Shown here one piece after another: positions 57,786 through 64,000 of a stretch of DNA of 64,000 bases (positions are counted from its first letter, which is position 1; each line of letters opens with the position of its first letter). Made by a program: the position numbers and the translations under genes. Source of the stretch: Nocardioides daejeonensis (lineage in GTDB: Bacteria > Actinomycetota > Actinomycetes > Propionibacteriales > Nocardioidaceae). The stretch covers positions 744,001 to 808,000 of the forward strand of contig NZ_QHKZ01000001.1 in assembly GCF_003194585.1 (NCBI RefSeq), read 5' to 3'. The notes beneath the pieces were generated by a model that was given only the letters and a program-made list of their open reading frames with translations, did no database searches and was not told the DNA's origin.

Positions 57786-58286
57786 ATGTCTGAACCGTTC
57801 CCGCAGCAGCCGCAGCAGCCACCGACCGGCCCGGTGCCGGGAAGCCTCCTCGAGCGCTTCGTGGCCCGCCTGCTCGACGGGCTCATCGTCGGCATCCCGA
57901 CCGCCATCGTGCTGGGGATCATCTTCGGCATCCTCGGCATCGCCGGGGAGACGATCGGCACGATCCTCATCTCCGCCATCATCGGCGTCGCCCAGCTCGG
58001 CTACATGGTCTACTTCGAGTCGACGACCGGCCAGACCATCGGCAAGAAGGTGATGAACCTCCGCGTCGTCAACGCCCAGAGCGCGGTGCCGACCCAGGAG
58101 GAGGCGATCAAGCGCAACATCTGGCTGGCACTCAGCCTGTTCGCCGGCATCCCGGTCCTCGGCGTCCTGACCGGGCTCGGCTCGCTGGCGGCAGTGATCG
58201 CCATCGCGGTCACGATCAACTCCAACCCGTTCGGCCGTGGCTGGCACGACAACTTCGCCGACACCGCGGTGGTCAAGAGCGCCTGA
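57786..58286 (+). CDS. RDD-family membrane protein
   Basis: 166 residues. A proline/glutamine-rich cytoplasmic N-terminus (PQQPQQPPTGPVPG) precedes three membrane helices; the RDD signature is seen in RFVARLLDGLIVG (Arg, Asp) and TTGQTIGKKVMNLRVV. Transport or stress roles have been suggested for the family. ATG 57786 follows GAGGTG; an in-frame start 12 codons upstream lacks a ribosome site. A terminator follows. Confidence 0.87.
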   Translation: MSEPFPQQPQQPPTGPVPGSLLERFVARLLDGLIVGIPTAIVLGIIFGILGIAGETIGTILISAIIGVAQLGYMVYFESTTGQTIGKKVMNLRVVNAQSAVPTQEEAIKRNIWLALSLFAGIPVLGVLTGLGSLAAVIAIAVTINSNPFGRGWHDNFADTAVVKSA

Positions 58287-58310
58287 CCAGCCTCGACACC
58301 GCAGCAACGC

Positions 58311-58350
58311 AAGCGGCCGCGCTCCTCTCGTCGAGGAGCGCGGCCCGCTT
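58311..58350. terminator. Hairpin between convergent RDD and TSUP genes
   Basis: AAGCGG-CCGCGCTCCTC pairs with GAGGAGCGCGG-CCCGCTT with one bulged base around TCGTC; T- and C-rich sequence follows on either side. Confidence 0.75.
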
Positions 58351-58369
58351 GGCTCTGGGCACGAGAAGC

Positions 58370-59131
58370 TCAGAAGAGGAACATCACCAAGGCAACGACA
58401 CCCACCAAGACGATGAAGGCACGCAGCACTGGAGCCGGCAGCCGCCGCCCGTACGACGCCCCGACCTGGCCGCCGACCACCGCGCCCAGCGCGATGACCA
58501 GCACGATCCACCAGTCGACGTCCGCCACGAACGCGAAGACGAGCCCCGCGACGCCGTTGGCGACCGCGGCGAGGACGTTCTTGACGCCGTTGAGGCGCTG
58601 CAGCGTCTCGTTGACCCCGATACCGAGCACGGCCATGAGCAGCACTCCCTGCGCGGCACCGAAGTAACCCCCGTAGACGCCAGTCAGGCCGACGAGCGGC
58701 CAGACCCACCAGGCGCCGCTCTCGGGCAGTCCTCCCGTCGCCTCGTGACGTCGCGCCACCCAGCCCGAGATCCGCGGCCCCGCCACGACCAGGACGCAGC
58801 CCAGCAGGATCAGCACCGGGACGATCGCTTCGAAGGCCCCCGGGGGAAGCACGAGCAGCAGGACCGCACCGACCAGCGCGCCGAGGAAGCTGGCCGAGCA
58901 GAGGCGCAGCACCCGAGCCCGCTGCCCGGCCAGCTCCCGCCGGTAGCCGACAGCGCCGCTGATCGAGCCCGGCACGAGCCCGATGGTGTTCGAGACGTTG
59001 GCAGTCACCGGAGGCACGCCGAACGCCAGCAGGGTCGGGAACGTCACCAACGTCCCCGACCCCACCACGGTGTTGATGGTGCCGGCCGCGAACCCCGCGA
59101 GGAGGAGCGCGACGACCTCGAAGAGGCTCAA
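58370..59131 (-). CDS. TSUP-family (TauE/SafE) transporter
   Basis: 253 residues, seven to eight hydrophobic helices. The two repeated family motifs appear as GFAAGTINTVVGSGTLVTFP near the start and GVYGGYFGAAQGVLL in the second half. Such proteins export or import sulfite, sulfoacetate or other organosulfur anions. Start TTG 59131 overlaps the stop of the SPFH gene (TTGA); no strong alternative start lies near. It is the second gene of that operon. Confidence 0.86.
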   Translation of the reverse strand: MSLFEVVALLLAGFAAGTINTVVGSGTLVTFPTLLAFGVPPVTANVSNTIGLVPGSISGAVGYRRELAGQRARVLRLCSASFLGALVGAVLLLVLPPGAFEAIVPVLILLGCVLVVAGPRISGWVARRHEATGGLPESGAWWVWPLVGLTGVYGGYFGAAQGVLLMAVLGIGVNETLQRLNGVKNVLAAVANGVAGLVFAFVADVDWWIVLVIALGAVVGGQVGASYGRRLPAPVLRAFIVLVGVVALVMFLF

Positions 59132-60261
59132 CCCTGACCGGCCTCCGGGGCATCCGGACCCGGCGCAGGCGCAGCGGACGGCGGCGTCGGGTGCGGGTCG
59201 CCAGGACCCGACATCGAGGCACCGGCTGCCTCCGCGATCGCCTGCTGCACGGCATCATGGGTCCCGGCCAGCGTCGGGTCGTCCGCCGCGGGCTGAGCAG
59301 GCACCTCCGTGGCTGCGCCCATGTCGACGCGCACCCGCGGGCTGGCGTCCTTCGGAATGCCCTGCAGGTTGGTCATCGTGGAGCCGAGGCCCTCCAGCGC
59401 CTTGCCGATCTCCGACGGCACGATCCACACCTTGTTGGCGTCGCCCTCCGCGATCTTCGGCATCATCTGGAGGTACTGATAGGCCAACAGGGACTGATCG
59501 GGCTGGCCGTCGTGGATCGCCTGGAAGACGGTCTGGATCGCCTGGCCCTCACCTTGTGCCCGCAGGATCGCGGCCTCGCGGTCGGCCTGAGCGCGCAGGA
59601 TCTGCGACTCGCGGTCGCCCTCCGCGTTCAGGATCGCCGACTGCTTGGCGCCTTCGGCCGTGAGGATCGCGGACTGCCGCTGTCCTTCGGCCGTGAGGAT
59701 CGCGGCACGCTTGTCGCGATCCGCCCGCATCTGCTTCTCCATCGAGTCCTTGATCGACGGAGGCGGGTCGATGCCCTTGAGCTCGACACGATTGACGCGG
59801 ATGCCCCACTTGCCCGTGGCCTCGTCGAGCACGCCGCGCAGCCGACTGTTGATCGCATCGCGGCTGGTCAACGTCTCCTCGAGGTCCATGCCACCGACGA
59901 TGTTGCGCAGCGTCGTCATGGTGAGCTGCTCGACCGCCTGGATGTAGTTGGCGATCTCGTAGGTGGCGGCCACTGGGTTGGTCACCTGGAAGTAGATGAC
60001 GGTGTCGATGGAGACGACCAGGTTGTCCTCGGTGATCACCGGCTGCGGCGGGAACGAGACGACCTGCTCGCGCAGGTCGATCACGTAGCGCACCTTGTCG
60101 ATGAAGGGCACCAGGACGTTGAGGCCCGCCGGGAGCGACGCCTTGTACTTCCCGAAGCGTTCGACGATGCCAGCCCGCGACTGCGGGATGATGCGCACCG
60201 TCTTGGCCAGCACTACCACCACGAAGAGCAGCAGTAGGGCCAGCAGGATCAACACAACCAT
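59128..60261 (-). CDS. SPFH/Band-7 (stomatin/QmcA-like) membrane protein
   Basis: 377 residues. An N-terminal membrane hairpin (VVLILLALLLLFVVVVLA) is followed by the SPFH domain (about 25-190) and a coiled coil whose repeating AAILTAEGQRQSAILTAEG-type units (about 195-250) form the flotillin-like oligomer. The C-terminal third is proline/alanine-rich. Such proteins organise membrane microdomains and often pair with NfeD, found 70 nt upstream here. ATG 60261 has AAAGGAAAG ahead. Confidence 0.92.
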   Translation of the reverse strand: MVVLILLALLLLFVVVVLAKTVRIIPQSRAGIVERFGKYKASLPAGLNVLVPFIDKVRYVIDLREQVVSFPPQPVITEDNLVVSIDTVIYFQVTNPVAATYEIANYIQAVEQLTMTTLRNIVGGMDLEETLTSRDAINSRLRGVLDEATGKWGIRVNRVELKGIDPPPSIKDSMEKQMRADRDKRAAILTAEGQRQSAILTAEGAKQSAILNAEGDRESQILRAQADREAAILRAQGEGQAIQTVFQAIHDGQPDQSLLAYQYLQMMPKIAEGDANKVWIVPSEIGKALEGLGSTMTNLQGIPKDASPRVRVDMGAATEVPAQPAADDPTLAGTHDAVQQAIAEAAGASMSGPGDPHPTPPSAAPAPGPDAPEAGQG

Positions 60262-60331
60262 GCGGCTTTCCTTTCACCAGTTGCGGTCACGGCTCTCCTA
60301 CCCAGATCGGCGTGCTTCTCACGCGCGAACG

Positions 60332-60811
60332 TCAGTCGATCTGAGGTACCGGGTGCACGATGGCCGTCGCACCGCGGATCTCCAGGACGTCAACGACCGC
60401 GCCGGCCTCGATCACGATCGTCTCGTCGAGCGGCTGGGCGGTCCACTCCTCCCCCGCCAGCTTGATCAGGCCGGGCTGGAGCCCGGAGACCTGGGAGAGC
60501 ACCGTGCCCTGACGGCCGACCAGCCGGTCGTGGCCGATGGTCAGCTCCGGTCCGCTGTGCAGGCGCTTGCGGATCGACGGCCGCAGCAGGCCGAGCGCCG
60601 CCAGGGCCGTCACGGCGGCGAGGATGACCTGGAGCCAGAAAGGACCACCGAGCAGCGCGACGAGCATGCCGACGCCAGCTCCAGCAGCCAGCATGGCCAG
60701 CACCAGGTCCAGGCTGAACATCTCCCCGATGAGGAGCAGTCCGGTCACACCGAGCCAGCTCGCCCACGCGTTGTCGCCGAGCCAGTCCTTGAACCCGTTG
60801 AGCCAGTCCAT
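60332..60811 (-). CDS. NfeD-family protein
   Basis: 159 residues. Three membrane segments (GLLLIGEMFSL, LVLAMLAAGAGVGMLVAL, LQVILAAVTALAALGLL) and a soluble C-terminal OB fold (GLIKLAGEEWTAQPLDE). It is the NfeD partner of the adjacent SPFH protein. ATG 60811 has TAGGCT 6 nt upstream. Function: membrane-domain organisation is inferred from partner. Confidence 0.9.
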   Translation of the reverse strand: MDWLNGFKDWLGDNAWASWLGVTGLLLIGEMFSLDLVLAMLAAGAGVGMLVALLGGPFWLQVILAAVTALAALGLLRPSIRKRLHSGPELTIGHDRLVGRQGTVLSQVSGLQPGLIKLAGEEWTAQPLDETIVIEAGAVVDVLEIRGATAIVHPVPQID

Positions 60812-60817
60812 GTCAGG

Positions 60818-60823
60818 AGCCTA
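60818..60823 (-). promoter_or_regulatory. Leaderless -10 box of the NfeD gene
   Basis: TAGGCT, 6 nt before the ATG at 60811; its TAG is the stop codon of the ABC gene (60821-60823). Confidence 0.45.
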
Positions 60824-61615
60824 GTGCCTGCGAGTACGACGTCGGGCGGCGAACCGGCCATCGGCGCGCGTGAGCGCGAGCGGCATGCCGAAGGTTGTGG
60901 CCAGGAGGGGTTCGGTGATCACTTCGTCGAGGGGCCCGGCTCCGACGACCTCTCCCTTGCGGAGCAACAGGCCGTGGGTGAAGCCGGGCGGGATCTCCTC
61001 GACGTGATGGGAGACCAGCACGATCGCGGGCGATCCGGAGTCGACCGCGAGCACCTCCAACGTGGAGACGAGGTCCTCGCGGCCGCCCAGGTCCAGTCCG
61101 GCAGCCGGCTCGTCCATCAGCAGGAGCTCAGGGTCTGCCATCAATGCCCGGGCGATCAGGACGCGCTTGCGCTCGCCCTCACTCAGCGTCCCGAAGGTCC
61201 GATCACGAAGGTCGGCAGCGCCCACCTCCGCCAGCAGGCTCTCCGCGCGCTCGTGATCGAGATCGTCGAACTCCTCACGCCAGCGGCCCAAGGAGCCGTA
61301 GGAGGCGGTCACCACGACGTCGTGCACCCGCTCGCCGCGCGGCAGCCGCTCCGCGATGGCCGCGCTCGTCACGCCGATGCGAGGGCGGAGCTCGAAGACG
61401 TCGACCGCTCCGATGCGCTCGCCGAGGATCTTCGCCGTGCCTGAGGTCGGGTGCATCTGCGCGGAGGCGAGTTGCATCAGCGTGGTCTTGCCGGCGCCAT
61501 TCGGCCCGAGCACCACCCACCTGTCGCCCTCGTCCACCCGCCAGTCGACGCCACGCAGCAAGGTGGACCGGCCCCGTCGCACGGTGATGTCGGTGAACTC
61601 CAGCACGGCGGTCAT
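60821..61615 (-). CDS. ABC-type ATP-binding protein without a membrane partner
   Basis: 264 residues. Walker A LGPNGAGKTTL (about 36-46), ABC signature LSEGERKRVLIARAL, Walker B LLLMDEPAAGLDLGG and H-loop VSHHVEEIPPGF are all present. The sequence resembles stand-alone ModF-like or iron-uptake ATPases; no permease or binding protein is adjacent, so its partner is unknown. ATG 61615 has TAGGGT 6 nt upstream. Confidence 0.88.
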   Translation of the reverse strand: MTAVLEFTDITVRRGRSTLLRGVDWRVDEGDRWVVLGPNGAGKTTLMQLASAQMHPTSGTAKILGERIGAVDVFELRPRIGVTSAAIAERLPRGERVHDVVVTASYGSLGRWREEFDDLDHERAESLLAEVGAADLRDRTFGTLSEGERKRVLIARALMADPELLLMDEPAAGLDLGGREDLVSTLEVLAVDSGSPAIVLVSHHVEEIPPGFTHGLLLRKGEVVGAGPLDEVITEPLLATTFGMPLALTRADGRFAARRRTRRH

Positions 61616-61621
61616 GCCAGC

Positions 61622-61627
61622 ACCCTA
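61622..61627 (-). promoter_or_regulatory. Leaderless -10 box of the ABC gene
   Basis: TAGGGT, 6 nt before the ATG at 61615. Confidence 0.45.
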
Positions 61628-61684
61628 TCCAGGCGGCGATGGCCTCGCTGCGGAACCTCGGCGACGGGCGCCGCAGCACGTCGT

Positions 61685-61690
61685 TAGAGT
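61685..61690 (+). promoter_or_regulatory. Leaderless -10 box before GTG 61698
   Basis: TAGAGT with exactly 7 nt to the GTG at 61698. Confidence 0.5.
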
Positions 61691-61697
61691 GCGTCGG

Positions 61698-62438
61698 GTG
61701 TCTGCACACCCCGACCTCGACTCGGCCCGGATGGCCTGGTGGCTGACAGCCTGGCTGCGCGGCCACGCACGCCCCAGCGAGGTTTGCGAGGCGGTCCTGG
61801 ACGGTGATGCGGCGCACGATGTCGTAGGCCTGCCCGGCGAGGAGTCGCTCCCGCTCCTGTTCGCGCTCCCGGCGCTGCGGCGTACCGGGGCGCAGGGGGC
61901 CGGCCTCGCACTGCCGGTAGCAGGCCACCCCGCCGGCCTCGGTGGCCCGGCCGCCTTCAACCGCGCAGCGCTGGAAGCCGGCGAGGCCGTGGTGCTGGTC
62001 GGCGCGGAGCTCGGCCTGGTGCCACACCGGGCCGGCGCCGGCGTGGTCTGGACCGCACTGCCCGCTTCGCGACGTCAGCTCACCGACCTCGGTGAGGCGG
62101 CACGCACGATGCGCCGGGCGTGGGCCGAGACGGCCTCCCGGCTCGCCGACCTCGAGGTGGCCCGCTGGAATCCGGAGGTGGCCGACGCGTTGATGAACCT
62201 ACGACGGAGGCCAGCCCTCCGCCACCCCGACGGCGTACCGGCCGATGCCGTCGACCTCGCCGTCCAGGCGCAGCAGGCGCTGGCCATCGTCGACCTGGCT
62301 CTCGCCGACGACGGTGCGGCAGCCACGGCAGCCGAGGCGGGCGCCCGGCGTACGGCGCTGGTCGAGCTGGGGCGTGCCGCGCGGGAGGCGTGGGTCGCCG
62401 CCGCGTCGCCGGAGGTGTGGCCCCCGGCTCAGACCTGA
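61698..62438 (+). CDS. Conserved actinobacterial hypothetical protein
   Basis: 246 residues, soluble, alanine/arginine-rich, mostly helical in the second half (EAARTMRRAWAETASRLADLE). No known motif. GTG 61698 is supported by TAGAGT 7 nt upstream; upstream in-frame extension only antisenses the ABC gene. It precedes serB by 52 nt and may be transcribed with it. Confidence 0.72.
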   Translation: MSAHPDLDSARMAWWLTAWLRGHARPSEVCEAVLDGDAAHDVVGLPGEESLPLLFALPALRRTGAQGAGLALPVAGHPAGLGGPAAFNRAALEAGEAVVLVGAELGLVPHRAGAGVVWTALPASRRQLTDLGEAARTMRRAWAETASRLADLEVARWNPEVADALMNLRRRPALRHPDGVPADAVDLAVQAQQALAIVDLALADDGAAATAAEAGARRTALVELGRAAREAWVAAASPEVWPPAQT

Positions 62439-62490
62439 CCGGGCGTCCGTCGCCGCACCGCCGGTCGACAGCGCTACGCTCAGCCCTGAC

Positions 62491-63711
62491 ATGAGCGAGC
62501 AGCCCGACGCCCCCAAGACCCTGCTGATCACCGTCACCGGCAAGGACCGGCCGGGGGTCACCTCCACCATCTTCCGTACCTTGGCACGCGCCGGGGTCGA
62601 GGTGATCGACCTGGAGCAGATCGTGCTGCGTCGTCGACTGGTGCTGGGGGTGCTCGTCACCGCACCGCGCGACTGGAAGAAGCTGCGCGACCAGGTCCAG
62701 GACGCCGCAGAGTCGATCGGCATGTCGGTCGAGATCGAGCGCGGCACCGGTGACAACCGGACCAGGCGCGAAGGGCGCTGCCACGTGACCGTCATCGGCT
62801 CGCCACTCCCGGCCTCGGCCGTTGCGGCCATGACCGGCCGGATCGCCGACTCGGGCGCCAATATCGACCGGATCGTGCGGATGGCGCGCTACCCGGTGAC
62901 CGCGATCGAGTTCCATGTCTCGGGCGTGCCGGTCGAGCGCCTTCGCGCCATCTTGGTGAAGGAGGCGGTCCGATCGGGCATCGACGTCGCCGTGCAGCCC
63001 GCCAGTCTGCTGCGGCACAGCATGCGCCTGATCGTCATGGACGTCGACTCGACCCTGATCCAGGGCGAGGTGATCGAGATGATCGCCGCTCACGCCGGGT
63101 GCGAGGCCGAGGTCGCACGAGTGACCGAGGCCGCGATGCGCGGCGAGCTCGACTTCGAGCAGTCGCTGCGCCAACGGGTGGCGCTGCTCAAGGGAGTGCC
63201 GGAGAGCGCCCTCGAGGAGGTCTACGAGTCGATCCAGCTCAACCCCGGCGCCCGCACACTGGTGCGGACCCTGCGCCGGCTCGGCTATCGCTTCGCTCTG
63301 GTCTCCGGCGGGTTCAACCAGATCACGGACCGGATCGCCGCAGAGCTCGGCATCCACTATGCGCAGGCGAACCAGCTCGAGGTGGTCGACGGCCATCTGA
63401 CCGGCGAGGTGATCGGCGAGGTCGTCGACCGTGCCGGGAAGGCCGCCGCGCTGCGCCGCTTCGCCGCTGACGTCGGTGTGCCGGAGTCCGCAGTCATCGC
63501 GATCGGCGACGGGGCCAACGATCTCGACATGCTCAACGCCGCCGGCCTGGGCATCGCCTACAACGCCAAGCCGGTGGTGCAGGCCGCCGCCGACACGGCC
63601 GTCAACGTTCCCTACCTCGACGCGATCATGTACCTGCTCGGCATCTCGCGCGAGGAGATCGAGGCCGCCGACGCTGCCGCAGGCATCGTCACCCCTGCGC
63701 CGCCCGTCTGA
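62491..63711 (+). CDS. serB: Phosphoserine phosphatase with two ACT domains
   Basis: 406 residues. Two N-terminal ACT domains (about 8-85 and 97-170) sense amino acids; the HAD domain begins IVMDVDSTLIQGE (about 190) with motif II SGGFNQ and motif III/IV GDGANDLDML. It removes phosphate from phosphoserine in serine synthesis, with serine feedback via ACT as in mycobacterial SerB2. ATG 62491 is the natural start; TACGCT lies 10 nt upstream. Confidence 0.94.
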   Translation: MSEQPDAPKTLLITVTGKDRPGVTSTIFRTLARAGVEVIDLEQIVLRRRLVLGVLVTAPRDWKKLRDQVQDAAESIGMSVEIERGTGDNRTRREGRCHVTVIGSPLPASAVAAMTGRIADSGANIDRIVRMARYPVTAIEFHVSGVPVERLRAILVKEAVRSGIDVAVQPASLLRHSMRLIVMDVDSTLIQGEVIEMIAAHAGCEAEVARVTEAAMRGELDFEQSLRQRVALLKGVPESALEEVYESIQLNPGARTLVRTLRRLGYRFALVSGGFNQITDRIAAELGIHYAQANQLEVVDGHLTGEVIGEVVDRAGKAAALRRFAADVGVPESAVIAIGDGANDLDMLNAAGLGIAYNAKPVVQAAADTAVNVPYLDAIMYLLGISREEIEAADAAAGIVTPAPPV

Positions 63712-63719
63712 TCCGTCGG

Positions 63720-64000
63720 CTACCCCGCACGCGCGACGCCGAAGACATCAAGCCTGGCGCCGCCGAAGTCGAGGTCGCGCCACTCCCCCGGGACCGAGAA
63801 GACGGCGTACGCCGCAGTCGGGTAGCCACCTGCCATCGCCCGCGCCGCGGCGGGGTCGCCATCGCCGTCGTCGAGCAGCAGCGCCAGGGTGGCGACCGTC
63901 GGGTTGTGCCCGACCACCATCAACGCGGGCGCCTCCGCATCGACCTCGCGGACGAGCTGAAGCAGGGTCTCGGGGTCGCTGCTGTAGACCGCTCGGGAGA
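63720..64000 (-). CDS. SixA-like phosphohistidine phosphatase, 5' end cut off
   Basis: Only the C-terminal 92 or so residues lie in the window. The frame reads SRAVYSSDPETLLQLV at the edge, then LMVVGHNPTVATLALLL with the second catalytic histidine of the phosphoglycerate-mutase fold, and ends FGVARAG. SixA-type enzymes dephosphorylate phosphohistidine proteins; the N-terminal RHG motif must lie to the right. It converges on serB with an 8-nt gap. Confidence 0.82.
   Translation of the reverse strand, partial: SRAVYSSDPETLLQLVREVDAEAPALMVVGHNPTVATLALLLDDGDGDPAAARAMAGGYPTAAYAVFSVPGEWRDLDFGGARLDVFGVARAG

Noticed and set aside
57201..59258. Long minus-strand frame across the hydrolase, RDD and TSUP genes
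   Set aside because: It crosses several well-supported genes and a terminator and has no domain; typical high-GC artefact.

Overview
The window is high-GC bacterial DNA (roughly 70 % G+C by eye) with dense genes, many GTG starts and frequent 1-8 nt overlaps. It carries a Pup-proteasome locus (arc, dop, pup, prcB, prcA, pafA), the mycothiol gene mshC, a tatA-tatC-helY block and a CE1758/CE1759-type flavin pair. Together these point to an actinobacterium, most likely Nocardioides or a close relative. It looks like chromosome; I see no phage, insertion sequence, integrase, CRISPR array or resistance gene.

Layout. 1-3765: lysine aminomutase catabolic genes (kamD partial, kdd, divergent kamA) with an Lrp-type regulator. 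3797-9917: a 5'-3' exonuclease, then a mostly overlapping minus-strand run tatA-tatC-unknown-lipid kinase-helY. 9983-18405: an FKBP lipoprotein and the complete pupylation/proteasome set. 18664-26172: tRNA m1A58 methyltransferase, site-2-type protease, RecB-like Fe-S nuclease, HAD hydrolase and B12-dependent metH. The metH leader folds as an S-adenosylhomocysteine (SAH) riboswitch. 26388-35150: PAC2 protein, mshC and its conserved neighbours, a corA broken by one in-frame TAG, uppP, an aldo/keto reductase and an M20 peptidase. 35220-41859: tRNA-Leu(GAG), a small secreted protein behind a CRP-like site, an SDR-like protein, ATP-dependent DNA ligase, a large secreted hydrolase and an orphan LysR effector domain. 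41950-48859: nucleosidase, GuaB1, galK, membrane proteins and an acyl-CoA dehydrogenase pair under a palindromic operator. 48996-54276: peptide deformylase, rRNA/tRNA methyltransferase, siroheme synthase, cobT and a PEBP protein. 54349-64000: flavin reductase/monooxygenase pair, lipase-like hydrolase, RDD, TSUP, SPFH/NfeD, ABC ATPase, serB and a partial SixA-like phosphatase.

How the genes fit together. Cobalamin links kamD, metH and cobT. PafA conjugates Pup, Dop removes it, and ARC feeds pupylated proteins to the PrcAB core. UppP recycles the cell-wall lipid carrier and MshC makes the redox thiol.

Non-coding signals stand out. About twenty genes have a TANNNT -10 box only 6-8 nt (most often exactly 7) before the start codon, so leaderless transcription appears to be the rule. 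There are two families of dispersed palindromic repeats with two copies each, and two tandem arrays (36-bp and 22-bp units). No gene-free stretch exceeds 300 bases; the longest (18406-18663, 26173-26387, 35309-35577) each hold a structured element.
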